Positions 35,934 through 45,252 of a DNA stretch of 64,000 bases are shown piece after piece. Where the stretch lies: contig NZ_JANYGH010000023.1 of the NCBI RefSeq assembly GCF_025362475.1, positions 124,001 to 188,000 of the forward strand. Reading direction: 5' to 3'. The position numbers and the translations under genes are program-made. This DNA is from Mucilaginibacter sp. (GTDB lineage: Bacteria; Bacteroidota; Bacteroidia; Sphingobacteriales; Sphingobacteriaceae). How positions within the stretch are numbered: position 1 is the first letter of the stretch; every line of letters starts with the position of its first letter. The notes below the pieces were generated by a model, which was not told the DNA's origin, searched no databases, and was given only the letters and a program-made list of their open reading frames with translations.

Positions 35934-38900
35934 TTATGCAGTTACAAGTTCCGGTGTTTTGCTTTCCGGATGCTTTTGATCCTCCTTGCGGAAGAACAGC
36001 CAGTATAGCGTTGGCAGCACGAATAGAGTCAGCAACATGGATAACAGTAACCCGAAACAGATCACAGTACCCAACGGCCCCCATAAGGATGACCTGCTGA
36101 TCACCATCGGTATTACACCCACAGCCGCTGCCGAAGAGGTTAAAAAGATTGGCCGCATCCTGCGTTCGGCAGAAAGCTTTGCAGCTTCAAAAACAGATTT
36201 ACCCTCATGTAATCGTAGTTCTTCCGCAAAATCTATCAGGATGATACCATTACGAACTACAATTCCGCAGAGCGCAAGTAAACCGAGGAATGACGTAAAG
36301 CCAAAGGGATAGCCCATAATAAAAAGGCCAAAAGAGGCACCCAATAAGCTTAATGGCATAGTGGTAATACTCAATAGGGCATGTTTAAGGTGTTTAAAGT
36401 GCCATAATAAAATCAGGAATATCAATATGATACTTACACCAAGCGCGATACCCATTGGGCCCTGGTTCTCTCCCTGCAATTCCAGTTCGCCCCCGTAACG
36501 CAGGTCAACGCCGGCGGGAAGTTTTATTTTTTCGATGGCCGGTTGCAGTTCCAGCAATACGGCATTGGCAACAGCTTCCTGGGTTACGTCCATACGTACT
36601 GTCAGCGTACGTACACTGTTTCTGCGGGCAATCTGGCCATCATTCCACTCCGGGTTTACGTCTGCAACCTGCCTTAAAGGGATCAGGGATTTAGTTTGTG
36701 GGGCTACGATATTCAGGTCACGCAGGGCTGAAAGGTCACTCCGGGACGCTTTAGGCGATTTTATCTTTACATCTATGGCGTAATTGTTTTCCCAAACTTG
36801 TGTTGCTGTAATACCTTCTGAATGCATGGCTACTGCGTTGGCGATATCACTCTTGCTTAATCCAAGCCGTGCAGCTTCCGCTGTTTTTACATCTATTTTA
36901 AGGGTTGGCTGGATCTCGTTATAATCTGTCCGGGCCCAGGTAACCTGTTTATGCGTTTTACCAATGGCTAAAACCTGGTTAGCTACCTGTTTTAAGGCTG
37001 AAATATCATTTCCGCTGATCCTTACCTCGATAGGTGCCAGCGCATTGATCATGTTTAATTGTTTCATCCGAACATAAGCAGCCGGAAACAGGTTACTGTA
37101 TTTATGCTGATAGTCAACAATTACCTCTGCGGTTGCGTCTTCAGATACTGTTTTGATCAGGATCTGTGCATAATTTTTTGATGGAAGATTTGGCGCATAT
37201 ACCGAGTGGAAACGCGGTGAACTACTGCCGATAAAGCTGGTATAATTAAGAATACGTTTATCCTGCTTTAATATCTTTTCCATTCCCTTCACCACGCTAT
37301 CCGTTTGCGAAAGCCTGTAGCCCGATGGCAGGTAGATCTCCATTGCAAATTGGTTTCGCTCTACTTTAGGAAACAACTGTTGCGGCAGTACTCCCATAAT
37401 CCCTATGCCGATCACTACTGACAGCACCGCAAAAAATACGGTTAGCTTGTAGTGTTTCATGGAATTGCCGATGTGGTTATTAAAGAAATCCTGTAATCGG
37501 TCCAGGAAAGATCTTTTTTCATCCGCCTTATTATGCAGCAAGCCTTTTTTGATGAACAGCGTATTGAAAAACGGCACTACCATCATGGAGATGATCAGCG
37601 ACAGTGTCAAAGCGATCATGATCGTTACCGGGAACAGGCGGATAAAATCTTTTGCCGTACCGGTCATAAAAAATGCCAGTGGTACAAAGGTTGCTGATAT
37701 GGCCAGCGTAGCAGTAAACACTGATGGAAACAATTCCTTGGCGCTGCTAATGGCGGCATCCCAAACGGACATGCCGTGGTCCAGCTTTTCTACGTGGTTA
37801 TCAATTACCACAATAGGGTCATCAACCACAATCCCCAGTACCACAATCAACGCTGCAAGCGTAACGGTGTCCAATTCTATACCGGTCATATACATAATCC
37901 CCAGCGTTGCGGCTATGGTAATCGGTATAGTTGCGGCTGCAACCGCGGCAACCCTAAAAGGAAGCAAGAGTAAGGCAACGCACACCACGCCGATAAGCGC
38001 AAAAGCAAACTCTTTCATAAAGTGGCTGATCGAATCATCCACCACCTCCGGCTGATCGGCCAGTTTTACCAGTTGAATATCGGGCGGCAGGTGCTGCTTT
38101 ACTTTTTCGATATGTTCTTCCAGTTCTTTACCAAACTGCACAATGTTTTTGCCGGTGATCATTTCCAGCGATATCACGATGGATTTGGTACCGTTTGATG
38201 TTACATAGCTGTCCGGCTCGTCATATTCACGTTTCAGGCTAGCTACATCACGAAGGCGCACCGAATTGCCGTTAGCGTCCTGCCGGATGATCTGTTCGGC
38301 AAGTTCGGCCTCGGTTTTATAATAGGTGCTTAAATGAATAGGCTCATCTACCACCTTTCCTTCTACTTTACCGGTGGCGTTAATAGCGCCTTCATTTTGC
38401 AGCACCTGCATCACATTATTGACCGATATCCCCTTTTGCAGCAGTTTATTATTATCTACATAAACGGTAATCTGCTCGTTCAGGTTGCCGGTATGGGATA
38501 TCTTGGCAACATCCTGTACCTGCCTCAGTTCTGCCTCTATGTCTTCTACATTACGGAGCAGTTCTTTATAGGGCCGTGTCTTGGATTCTACGGACAAAAG
38601 CATGGCAGAGGTATTACCGAAATCACTATCGATATAGAAGCCTTTAACTTCTTTCGGAAGCTGGCTTTGCAGGATCAGCATCCCGTTTTTGATTTTGTTC
38701 CAAAACGCTTTGGTTTGGATAGCATTTTGGTTATCCGCTACCTCCACAAAGATGTACATTACGCCATCCCGCGAAAAGGAGTAAGTTTTTTTCTTGTTAA
38801 CTTCGTTATTACTAAAAAGATATTCTTCTACTTTTTTTGTCAGCTGCTCTTCTACCTGTTTTGATGAAGCGCCGGGGTATTGCCCTACGATGAGACCCTG

Positions 38901-39041
38901 CCTGATGGTGAAATCCGGAAATTCGTTTCGTGGCATATTGAAAAGCCCGGATAAACCAAGCAGTACGAGTATGGCCGAAAGCGCAAGCGGGAATACATGG
39001 TACTCCATGGCCCATTCAATTAAATTTGAGTTCTTTTTCAT
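35934..39041 (-). CDS. RND-family efflux permease (AcrB/MexB superfamily)
   Basis: This is a 1035-residue inner-membrane pump with 12 expected spans: one at the N-terminus, a large periplasmic loop, five spans around residues 340-510, a second loop and the final spans. The fourth-span block GIVVDDPIVVIDNHVEKLDHG near residue 405 carries the paired aspartates that relay protons. The sequence is of the general hydrophobe/amphiphile exporter type rather than a metal exporter, since no metal-site motif stands out. It lies between the adaptor (9 bp upstream) and the TolC gene. Confidence 0.95.
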   Translation of the reverse strand: MKKNSNLIEWAMEYHVFPLALSAILVLLGLSGLFNMPRNEFPDFTIRQGLIVGQYPGASSKQVEEQLTKKVEEYLFSNNEVNKKKTYSFSRDGVMYIFVEVADNQNAIQTKAFWNKIKNGMLILQSQLPKEVKGFYIDSDFGNTSAMLLSVESKTRPYKELLRNVEDIEAELRQVQDVAKISHTGNLNEQITVYVDNNKLLQKGISVNNVMQVLQNEGAINATGKVEGKVVDEPIHLSTYYKTEAELAEQIIRQDANGNSVRLRDVASLKREYDEPDSYVTSNGTKSIVISLEMITGKNIVQFGKELEEHIEKVKQHLPPDIQLVKLADQPEVVDDSISHFMKEFAFALIGVVCVALLLLPFRVAAVAAATIPITIAATLGIMYMTGIELDTVTLAALIVVLGIVVDDPIVVIDNHVEKLDHGMSVWDAAISSAKELFPSVFTATLAISATFVPLAFFMTGTAKDFIRLFPVTIMIALTLSLIISMMVVPFFNTLFIKKGLLHNKADEKRSFLDRLQDFFNNHIGNSMKHYKLTVFFAVLSVVIGIGIMGVLPQQLFPKVERNQFAMEIYLPSGYRLSQTDSVVKGMEKILKQDKRILNYTSFIGSSSPRFHSVYAPNLPSKNYAQILIKTVSEDATAEVIVDYQHKYSNLFPAAYVRMKQLNMINALAPIEVRISGNDISALKQVANQVLAIGKTHKQVTWARTDYNEIQPTLKIDVKTAEAARLGLSKSDIANAVAMHSEGITATQVWENNYAIDVKIKSPKASRSDLSALRDLNIVAPQTKSLIPLRQVADVNPEWNDGQIARRNSVRTLTVRMDVTQEAVANAVLLELQPAIEKIKLPAGVDLRYGGELELQGENQGPMGIALGVSIILIFLILLWHFKHLKHALLSITTMPLSLLGASFGLFIMGYPFGFTSFLGLLALCGIVVRNGIILIDFAEELRLHEGKSVFEAAKLSAERRMRPIFLTSSAAAVGVIPMVISRSSLWGPLGTVICFGLLLSMLLTLFVLPTLYWLFFRKEDQKHPESKTPELVTA

Positions 39042-39050
39042 GATATGGGC

Positions 39051-40109
39051 TTATTTACTGACAATGACAGGGGTTTGATCGGCAAGTTTCTGATAGCCGG
39101 AGGTGATCACCTGCTCATTTCCGGCAAGTCCGGATTGGATGGCAATACCATTACTGTAAAGCTGACCGGTAATTACATCTTTCCGCACTGCCTTATTTTG
39201 AGCGTTCATGATAAATAAGAAGTTAGTCCCTTTATCATCTACCTGCACAGCCTGTACGGGGACAATAACTTCTTTAATATTAGATGAGGCCACAGTGCCG
39301 GCAGTTTTGTTAAATATCACTTTACAAAGCATGCCTGGTCTTAACTTCATATCGTTATTGGCCAGCGATATTTTAAGGTTATAATTAGCGCTGCCGTTAA
39401 GCGCTAAAACGCCAACTTCAGATACCTTGCCCTGCAAAGGCTGATCCCCTAAGGCATCAATTTTTACCGTAGCCGGAGTTCCTGCTTTATAGTGGTTGAT
39501 TTCACTTTCGGGCACTGCAACCAGCACCTTCACCGAACGGGTATCCAGCAACTGTAAAACCGACTGCCCAGGGTTAGCTACGGCACCTGCTTCAGCTTTC
39601 TTTTCACCAATATACCCGCTTACTGGTGCATAAAGGTGTGTATGGGCTATATTCTGGTAAGTTGCGCGGGCTGCGGAAGTTGCCTGTTCATAATTTGATT
39701 TTGCCTCCAGCATTTTTATTTCGGAAATGCTGCCTTTTTTAAATACATCGTTGATACGGGTGTAATTTTCTTTGGCGAGTTTAGCCTGAGCCAGCTGCGC
39801 GTTATACTGGTTGCGGTATACCGTTTCATCTACAGCACCTACCAGTTGCCCTTTTTTAACGTAATCGCCAGTTAGTACCGGGAATGACAGGATAGTTCCG
39901 GAAACCTGAAAACTTAAATCAATTGTCTTTTCAGCTTCAAGAGTTCCGTCGTAAATGATCCGGTCGCCGGTTGACATGGAATCCGCACTCAAATTGAATA
40001 CGTTTACTGCTAAAGTGTCCGGCCCGTTCTTTTGCTCTTTTTTACCTGAGCAGCCGGAAATCCAGATAGCGGCCATCATCGCTCCTGCAAGTGTAAGTTT
40101 GATTTTCAT
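39051..40109 (-). CDS. RND efflux periplasmic adaptor lipoprotein (MFP)
   Basis: From the ATG at 40109 this gives 352 residues starting MKIKLTLAGAMMAAIWISGC, a lipoprotein signal with the Cys at residue 20. An upstream in-frame ATG at 40172 would bury the signal and is rejected. The barrel-sandwich/lipoyl halves are visible (SFQVSGTILSFPVLTGDYVKKGQLVGAVDE, and HTHLYAPVSGYIGEKKAEAGAVANPGQSVLQLLD) with a helical hairpin between them. It links the RND pump to TolC. It is the first gene of the operon, and its promoter faces the tetR gene at 40403. Confidence 0.93.
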   Translation of the reverse strand: MKIKLTLAGAMMAAIWISGCSGKKEQKNGPDTLAVNVFNLSADSMSTGDRIIYDGTLEAEKTIDLSFQVSGTILSFPVLTGDYVKKGQLVGAVDETVYRNQYNAQLAQAKLAKENYTRINDVFKKGSISEIKMLEAKSNYEQATSAARATYQNIAHTHLYAPVSGYIGEKKAEAGAVANPGQSVLQLLDTRSVKVLVAVPESEINHYKAGTPATVKIDALGDQPLQGKVSEVGVLALNGSANYNLKISLANNDMKLRPGMLCKVIFNKTAGTVASSNIKEVIVPVQAVQVDDKGTNFLFIMNAQNKAVRKDVITGQLYSNGIAIQSGLAGNEQVITSGYQKLADQTPVIVSK

Positions 40110-40279
40110 ATAATTAAATTGAACATTATTTGTATTTATGTCGATTGTTATTTCATTGTTTATTAATCCCACAACTGATTGTACTGAGCTATAAAAAATT
40201 AAAAAGTGAACTTAATATTTAACTTTTACTCTTATTTTGAAATCGCATCTGATTAAATAGCAACTCCAAATATCTTCGA

Positions 40280-40287
40280 CAAATATA
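40280..40287 (-). promoter_or_regulatory. candidate -7 element for the RND operon
   Basis: On the minus strand TATATTTG fits the Bacteroidota TAnnTTTG consensus and is followed by TCGAAG. It is 171 bases before the adaptor start. The divergent tetR has the near-mirror TATTTTTGTCGAAT at 40388. Confidence 0.35.
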
Positions 40288-40387
40288 CGCTATTTGTTTT
40301 TACGATGTTTTTAATAATTGTGTCATATTAATAATTCGCATATTCAGCTAAGCTTATAATTGGCAAAAAAGCCACAAACAAAAATTG

Positions 40388-40395
40388 TATTTTTG
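40388..40395 (+). promoter_or_regulatory. candidate -7 element or operator before the divergent tetR
   Basis: TATTTTTG fits TAnnTTTG and is followed by TCGAAT. It ends seven bases before the ATG at 40403, so the transcript would be nearly leaderless if this is the -7 box. A TTG at 40360-40362 is 25 bases away, slightly too far for a standard -33. The shared TTTGTCGAA may instead be an operator half. Confidence 0.3.
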
Positions 40396-40402
40396 TCGAA
40401 TC

Positions 40403-40993
40403 ATGAAATCAGATCAAAACGATAGCATAAGGGAAGAGATCATCGCGGCAGCGGATGCGGTGTTTGAGCGTTACGGCTTTGTAAGGGTATCTATGCAGGA
40501 TATATCAAATGAATGCAAAAAAGGGCGAAGTACGCTTTATCATTATTTTAAGAATAAAACAGAGGTGCTTGACGCTTTATGTCACAAAATATTTTCCCAA
40601 TGCCTGGAGGAAAGCAAAGCCACGATAAGCAAACGACGTTCTTTTTCAGCCAATATAGAATCATTTAACGAGGTAAAGATCAAACGCCTGCGTGAAGTCG
40701 TTTTAAAATACAAGCTGGTTATAGAAGATATGAGGCAGGATCCATCGCTGTTGATCATGCAGTCCCGCATTATGTCTGAAGAGGAGATTCTGGTGGTGAA
40801 ACTCATGATCAGCTGGGCATTGGAAAACAAGGAAATAGCAGAACTAAATGAGGAAGACAGCCAGTTTTTGGCGGAAACCTTACAAAGCGTTTTCAAGTGC
40901 TTTGATCAGGAAATTATTCTTTTTGGAAAGTTTCCGCAATTTGAAAGCAAAATAACCTGGCTGGCGCAAATAATGCATAAAGGCCTTATGTAA
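40403..40993 (+). CDS. TetR/AcrR-family regulator divergent from the RND operon
   Basis: From the ATG at 40403 this gives a 196-residue regulator. A TTG at 40385 is an in-frame but less likely start. The helix-turn-helix spans about 10-55 (REEIIAAADAVFERYGFVRVSMQDISNECKKGRSTLYHYFKNKTE). The C-terminal domain has no recognised ligand pattern. It is divergent from the adaptor gene across 293 bp, the classic place for a local repressor. It is not closely similar to the tetR gene at 33987-34571. Confidence 0.9.
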   Translation: MKSDQNDSIREEIIAAADAVFERYGFVRVSMQDISNECKKGRSTLYHYFKNKTEVLDALCHKIFSQCLEESKATISKRRSFSANIESFNEVKIKRLREVVLKYKLVIEDMRQDPSLLIMQSRIMSEEEILVVKLMISWALENKEIAELNEEDSQFLAETLQSVFKCFDQEIILFGKFPQFESKITWLAQIMHKGLM

Positions 40994-41281
40994 TTGGTTT
41001 AGTTTTAGCCGGATAATCAGGTCTAATTTATTTAGTCAATATCGCTTTGCCCGAACTTGATATATTACAGTGCGTAAGCAATCATCCCACTCATAAGGCA
41101 TTAGTTATCAAACCCATTTAGGGGTATTATAAATCCGCCCTTAACCCTGAACATAAAATAACTCAAACAGAACTTGCTGCCTTTTTTCAAGCGCTTTTTA
41201 GTGCTCAAACAATTCTGTTTCTCAGTTGATCCAGATTGTATCATTGAAAACATCGGATTTTTTTATGCCCAAGTCAAAAAC

Positions 41282-43558
41282 TCAAGGGAAGCGGGACACC
41301 GTATTAGCAGAAAGAACATTCTGCAACTGAAAAACTATCGTGACGGTAGCACCAAGTTCACTTTTTATTTGAAAATTTCCGTCCAACTGCTTACTCAATG
41401 CCTTCATAATTTCCATACCTAAAGAGCTGGCTAATTTGGCATCAAAATCTTTCGGTAATCCCTTACCATTGTCTGATACGGTAAGTACAACAGAATTATT
41501 CCCGATAGATTGGAGTGCTACAATTATTTTGCCGCCTACTTTGCTAAACGCATATTTTATAGCGTTCGTTATAGCTTCGTTCAAAATGAGTCCGATTGGA
41601 ACAGCCTGAGCTAAGTCTATTTCCATAGCGTCAACCAGTTGCTCAAAACGGATCCTGCGGGAATTAACATTGAAGACATCTCCAAGATATTTTATAAGGT
41701 CAGAAACGTAAGCAGCCATATCAATACTGGCCACATTACTACCACTATATAATTTTTGATGGATCAATGAAATTGTCTGTACCCTGTTCTGACTTTCTCG
41801 AATAGCTTCAAGTGCGTCAAGATTTTTCAAATAAGCAGATTGGGTATTCAGTAAGCTCATTACTATTTGCAAATTATTCTTTACACGATGATGCACTTCT
41901 TTCAATAACCAATCCTTTTCTATTACAAGGTTCTCCAACAGTTTATTTTGGAATTGAATTTCAGACTGTTTAATTTGTAATTGTACATTGTTTCTTTCTT
42001 TTAGCCGGTAGCGGCTATAAACAAGGCCTAATAATAACAGCAACAACAGAGATCCGATTATTGTCCAGTTACGGCTTAGCTGTGCTTGTTGAAACTGAAT
42101 TTGCCGCAATTGCGATTGCTTTTTCAGCAAATCAATATTTTTCATTTGTAACAGCAACGCGTTGTTCTTTTTCTGAGTTTCAAATTGTACCTGTAATAAC
42201 GACGTTTGTTTATTCCGTTGTTCATTAAAGTTAGAATCTGCGAAGGTCTTATATAATTGGTGATGCTTTATCGCACTATAATATTTACTAAGGCCAGAAT
42301 CTGCTTTAAACCACAGTAGTTGTGATCTACTCATCCCAAGCCAAAAGTTTTCTTGTTTTGATTGGTTGTAATATTCTTTTATTAACGGATAGCTACGCCT
42401 ATATTGGTGTGTTTCCACATAATATTTAATTAAAATAAATCCTACCTGGCCGCCAGGTTTCACATTTGCTTTGCTAAATAGCAAAGCTTCCAATTCATTG
42501 GCATAAACTTTGGCCATTTGATAGTCCCCAAAACCAAGATAAATATATAAAAATCCATAAAAAAGGTTGATTCGCCTCTCTGGTTGTTTATAAAACCCCA
42601 TGGATGCCATACTTTTTAACAAAGAAAGAGCTTCGGAATACCTTTTCATATAATATAAGGCTTGAGCCATATTACGGCCAACCACATCAATATAATTTTC
42701 ATCCTGATATTTCCTGGCTATGGTAAACGCCAGCTTTAAATATTGATATGCCCGGGTATAATTTTGGAAATTAAAATAGGTTATAGCTACCCGATTATAT
42801 ATTGTGCATAATTGTAATGTCTTGTCCTGCTGTTCTTCGGCTGTCTCAACAGCAAGTAAACCATACTTTAATCCGTTCACCACATCACCTTGAAATGTAT
42901 AATTATCTCCCATTAGGCTATAAAGGCCCTGTAATTTTTTATAACCAATAGATTGGTAAATTGATAGCGCCGCGTTAAGATTTGCAAGCGGTTCGTCGAC
43001 TTTTCCTTGTTGTTGTTGGAGGTCTGCCAAATCAATAAGTGTAGTAGCGGCACGCTCCTTTTCTTTCAACTTTAGAAAAACATCAATAGCTTTTTTATAA
43101 TAAAATATTTTTTGTTCCAGAGCGCTTTCCGTATTGCCATAATGTTGACCAATGATTATGTAAGCATCTGCCACACCTTTAAAATCCTTTATTTTTGTGA
43201 ATAACGACAAGGCCTTTTGCGATAATGTTAATCCAATATCATTCTTACCTTTTTTATTTGCAATTAGCGAAGCTATAAGAAGACAACGGCCTTGACTTTT
43301 GATGTTTCCCAAGTTGGTACTTAGTTTTTCTGCCTGATTCAAAAGAATAATCGCACTATCAATGTCACTTTTGTTTGCCCCGGATCTTAAGACAAGTTTT
43401 TTGCTTAAAGCCAGCAGTAACTGTACCTTGATGGTATCGGGCTCACTACGGCTAATTTTCCCCAATAGATCTTGAGTAGACTCATCCTCGAGGGTTTGGC
43501 AAACTGCATGAAACGATAATGCAAATAAAACAAAGGAGATGAGGAGTATTTTCAACAT
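41282..43558 (-). CDS. TPR-containing sensor histidine kinase (HisKA_2 type)
   Basis: This 758-residue protein has a signal peptide at about 1-20 and several tetratricopeptide repeats at about 70-420 that face the periplasm. A coiled coil lies at about 450-495, one membrane span near residue 500 (WTIIGSLLLLLLLGLVYSRY), and a HisKA_2 domain with LLKEVHHRVKNNLQIVMSLLNTQS near residue 550. The ATPase domain (640-745) has NEAITNAIKYAFSK and VSDNGKGLPKDF. HisKA_2 kinases often signal to LytTR or other response regulators, but none is adjacent, so this is an orphan. Paired palindromes at 43902-43943 lie 344-385 bases upstream. Confidence 0.9.
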   Translation of the reverse strand: MLKILLISFVLFALSFHAVCQTLEDESTQDLLGKISRSEPDTIKVQLLLALSKKLVLRSGANKSDIDSAIILLNQAEKLSTNLGNIKSQGRCLLIASLIANKKGKNDIGLTLSQKALSLFTKIKDFKGVADAYIIIGQHYGNTESALEQKIFYYKKAIDVFLKLKEKERAATTLIDLADLQQQQGKVDEPLANLNAALSIYQSIGYKKLQGLYSLMGDNYTFQGDVVNGLKYGLLAVETAEEQQDKTLQLCTIYNRVAITYFNFQNYTRAYQYLKLAFTIARKYQDENYIDVVGRNMAQALYYMKRYSEALSLLKSMASMGFYKQPERRINLFYGFLYIYLGFGDYQMAKVYANELEALLFSKANVKPGGQVGFILIKYYVETHQYRRSYPLIKEYYNQSKQENFWLGMSRSQLLWFKADSGLSKYYSAIKHHQLYKTFADSNFNEQRNKQTSLLQVQFETQKKNNALLLQMKNIDLLKKQSQLRQIQFQQAQLSRNWTIIGSLLLLLLLGLVYSRYRLKERNNVQLQIKQSEIQFQNKLLENLVIEKDWLLKEVHHRVKNNLQIVMSLLNTQSAYLKNLDALEAIRESQNRVQTISLIHQKLYSGSNVASIDMAAYVSDLIKYLGDVFNVNSRRIRFEQLVDAMEIDLAQAVPIGLILNEAITNAIKYAFSKVGGKIIVALQSIGNNSVVLTVSDNGKGLPKDFDAKLASSLGMEIMKALSKQLDGNFQIKSELGATVTIVFQLQNVLSANTVSRFP

Positions 43559-44026
43559 AACTTTTAAAGTTAATTGCCCCGATCAATTGGCCGCAAAAAT
43601 TCGGCGCGCCTGGATCTGACTACATACCTTATTACTATAAATTTTACAAATATTAAGATCAGCTAAAATTTTTCTTAATAGTAAATTACCCAAGAATGTT
43701 TGAGCCTCAATGGGGATGATATACTGACAAAAGATAAGGCGGTTTCTGAACATTGTAAATATGTATAATCGCAAAAAAAATGACTATTAGTCGTCTTCTT
43801 ATTCGGTCCATATGCAGTTATAATACTTTTCAACTAAATCCATGCCACCAGTATAAAATATTAAATATCAAAGAGTTAAAAATTAACCTACCGAAATAAG
43901 TTACGAAATATCATATCAAAAAAAATAGCTACGAAATATCGTAACTACCTGTCAAACATATGGGTGTTAATACAATAGCTCAAAAGCCCCTGTCAAACCC
44001 AGGAAATATTCTTTTTGTTCTACTTA
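43559..44026. other. 468-bp spacer upstream of the TPR kinase
   Basis: It separates the cupin gene stop from the kinase start on the same strand. It holds the paired palindromes at 43902-43943, with a degenerate third copy (TACCGAAATAAG) starting at 43889. The 63-codon frame at 43583-43774 has no recognisable family and is not annotated. Confidence 0.5.
43902..43943. promoter_or_regulatory. paired palindromic operator TACGAAATATCGTA, locus A
   Basis: TACGAAATATCATA (43902-43915) and TACGAAATATCGTA (43930-43943) are 28 bases apart centre to centre. The second is a palindrome with TACGA/TCGTA arms. The same word recurs as a pair with 29-base spacing at 63430-63472. The site lies between the cupin gene and the TPR kinase. 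Its regulator is not known. Confidence 0.55.
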
Positions 44027-44482
44027 TCACATTTTATGTACTGCCGGAATCACCGTTGGTTTATCACTGTCTTTAACATACACTACAAGTAATTTTGCCG
44101 GTTGGGTAAAACTGTCATTTCTGGCATCACTATGAAGGCCGTTGGGCGTTTCATAAAATGAATCACCTGCTTTGTAATGGTAGGTTTTTCCTTCAAAAAC
44201 AGAGACTATTTCGCCTGAAATTAAATAGCCGAATGTAGGACAAGGATGCCTGTGAGCGGGCGATTTACTTCGTGGCGGAAAATCAACAACCATCATTTCC
44301 ACAGATTTATTGGTAAACCCTTTTTCTTTAAGCAGCTGTGTCAATATAACATTATGGGCAGTGGCCATGTACTTTGTACTATCGCCAACTGTTTGTTGGG
44401 TCTGCGAATACGCAGAAACGCCAGTGAACAGCATAATTATTGCAAGCATGCATCGCCTGCCATCAATTTTAAATTGTTTCAT
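44027..44482 (-). CDS. exported cupin-domain protein
   Basis: This 151-residue protein has a signal peptide ending near residue 26 (SAYS/Q). A single cupin barrel shows HRHPCPTFGYLISGEIVSVFEGKTYHYKAGDSFYETPNGLHSDARN. The HxHP and later H give a possible metal site. Exported cupins of this length in Bacteroidota are mostly uncharacterised and may bind small molecules or act on quercetin-like substrates. It lies 94 bp downstream of the DoxX gene on the same strand and may be co-transcribed with it. Confidence 0.85.
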   Translation of the reverse strand: MKQFKIDGRRCMLAIIMLFTGVSAYSQTQQTVGDSTKYMATAHNVILTQLLKEKGFTNKSVEMMVVDFPPRSKSPAHRHPCPTFGYLISGEIVSVFEGKTYHYKAGDSFYETPNGLHSDARNDSFTQPAKLLVVYVKDSDKPTVIPAVHKM

Positions 44483-44576
44483 AATTGTATTGATTTTAAT
44501 TGTTTACATGTTGACCATATCAACTTTTTTCACTTTTGTAGCTGCGCTGATAAGTATTTGTGAAGCATTGAACAAA

Positions 44577-45032
44577 TCACATTGAGAATTCCGTCATTTT
44601 CTCTATATGGTAATCTATGCTCCAGCGGTGTGTTGGGAGTAGTGCCAGCAACAAACATGCAGCGCTATCTGTAAGAACGGAATAGTTAAAAGGCGATTTT
44701 ATTCCTAAAAATACGGCCATACAAAGAGCAAAGGACAGCAAAAGCAAAAAACCACACATAGCCGCTTCTTTAATCCTAAATCCGATCAGAAATAACAACC
44801 CAATACCGGCTTCGCCTATTGTAGCTATAAAACCCAAAATGCCTGCCATTGAACGGTTAAAAAAAGGCATAAGGCTATTGGTATAAGTCACAAAGTTTTC
44901 CCAGTTTCCCCAATCCACAAAGTTTCGGCCAGCAGGGCCGAGCCAGCCCAGGCGGTCGGCCACCGGCAAAATAAACCCGATGCCTAAGGCCAATCGGAGG
45001 TAAAGCTGAGCTCGCTGGTAAGTATTTTCCAT
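44577..45032 (-). CDS. DoxX-family membrane protein
   Basis: This 151-residue inner-membrane protein has four predicted spans. The start LYLRLALGIGFILPVADRLGWLG and GFIATIGEAGIGLLFLIGF fit the DoxX/DoxD family. Family members are quinone-linked redox proteins, and in mycobacteria one joins an oxidoreductase complex. A TAnnTTTG-like element lies just upstream (45051-45058). It pairs with the exported cupin gene downstream, so a small redox-stress unit is plausible. Confidence 0.85.
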   Translation of the reverse strand: MENTYQRAQLYLRLALGIGFILPVADRLGWLGPAGRNFVDWGNWENFVTYTNSLMPFFNRSMAGILGFIATIGEAGIGLLFLIGFRIKEAAMCGFLLLLSFALCMAVFLGIKSPFNYSVLTDSAACLLLALLPTHRWSIDYHIEKMTEFSM

Positions 45033-45050
45033 ACCGTTATAATTTGATTA

Positions 45051-45058
45051 CAAAGATA
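45051..45058 (-). promoter_or_regulatory. candidate -7 element of the DoxX gene
   Basis: On the minus strand TATCTTTG fits TAnnTTTG and lies 19 bases upstream of the DoxX start codon. I did not find a matching -33 element, so support is limited. Confidence 0.3.
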
Positions 45059-45252
45059 TTTATGCAGTAAGCTTTCGTTGATTAATCATTTTCATATTGA
45101 CATAGAAAGGATAAAACGGAAACTTTTTTGCCATTCATCAAAAAAGTCCGCACAAATCCGCGTGGGGCAATAAAACTTCAACACATCTGATCGAAACATT
45201 GACTGAGAGAACTTGCGCTGCAGGTTTAGCAAATAACACAAAATGCGTTCCG

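Noticed and set aside
41122..41229. A 35-codon plus-strand frame including ELAAFFQALFSAQ that looked like the tail of a helical protein
   Set aside because: It has no start codon and no recognised family, with a stop directly upstream. It is too short to call a gene remnant.
43583..43774. A 63-codon minus-strand frame upstream of the TPR kinase
   Set aside because: The composition is that of intergenic DNA and there is no family pattern.
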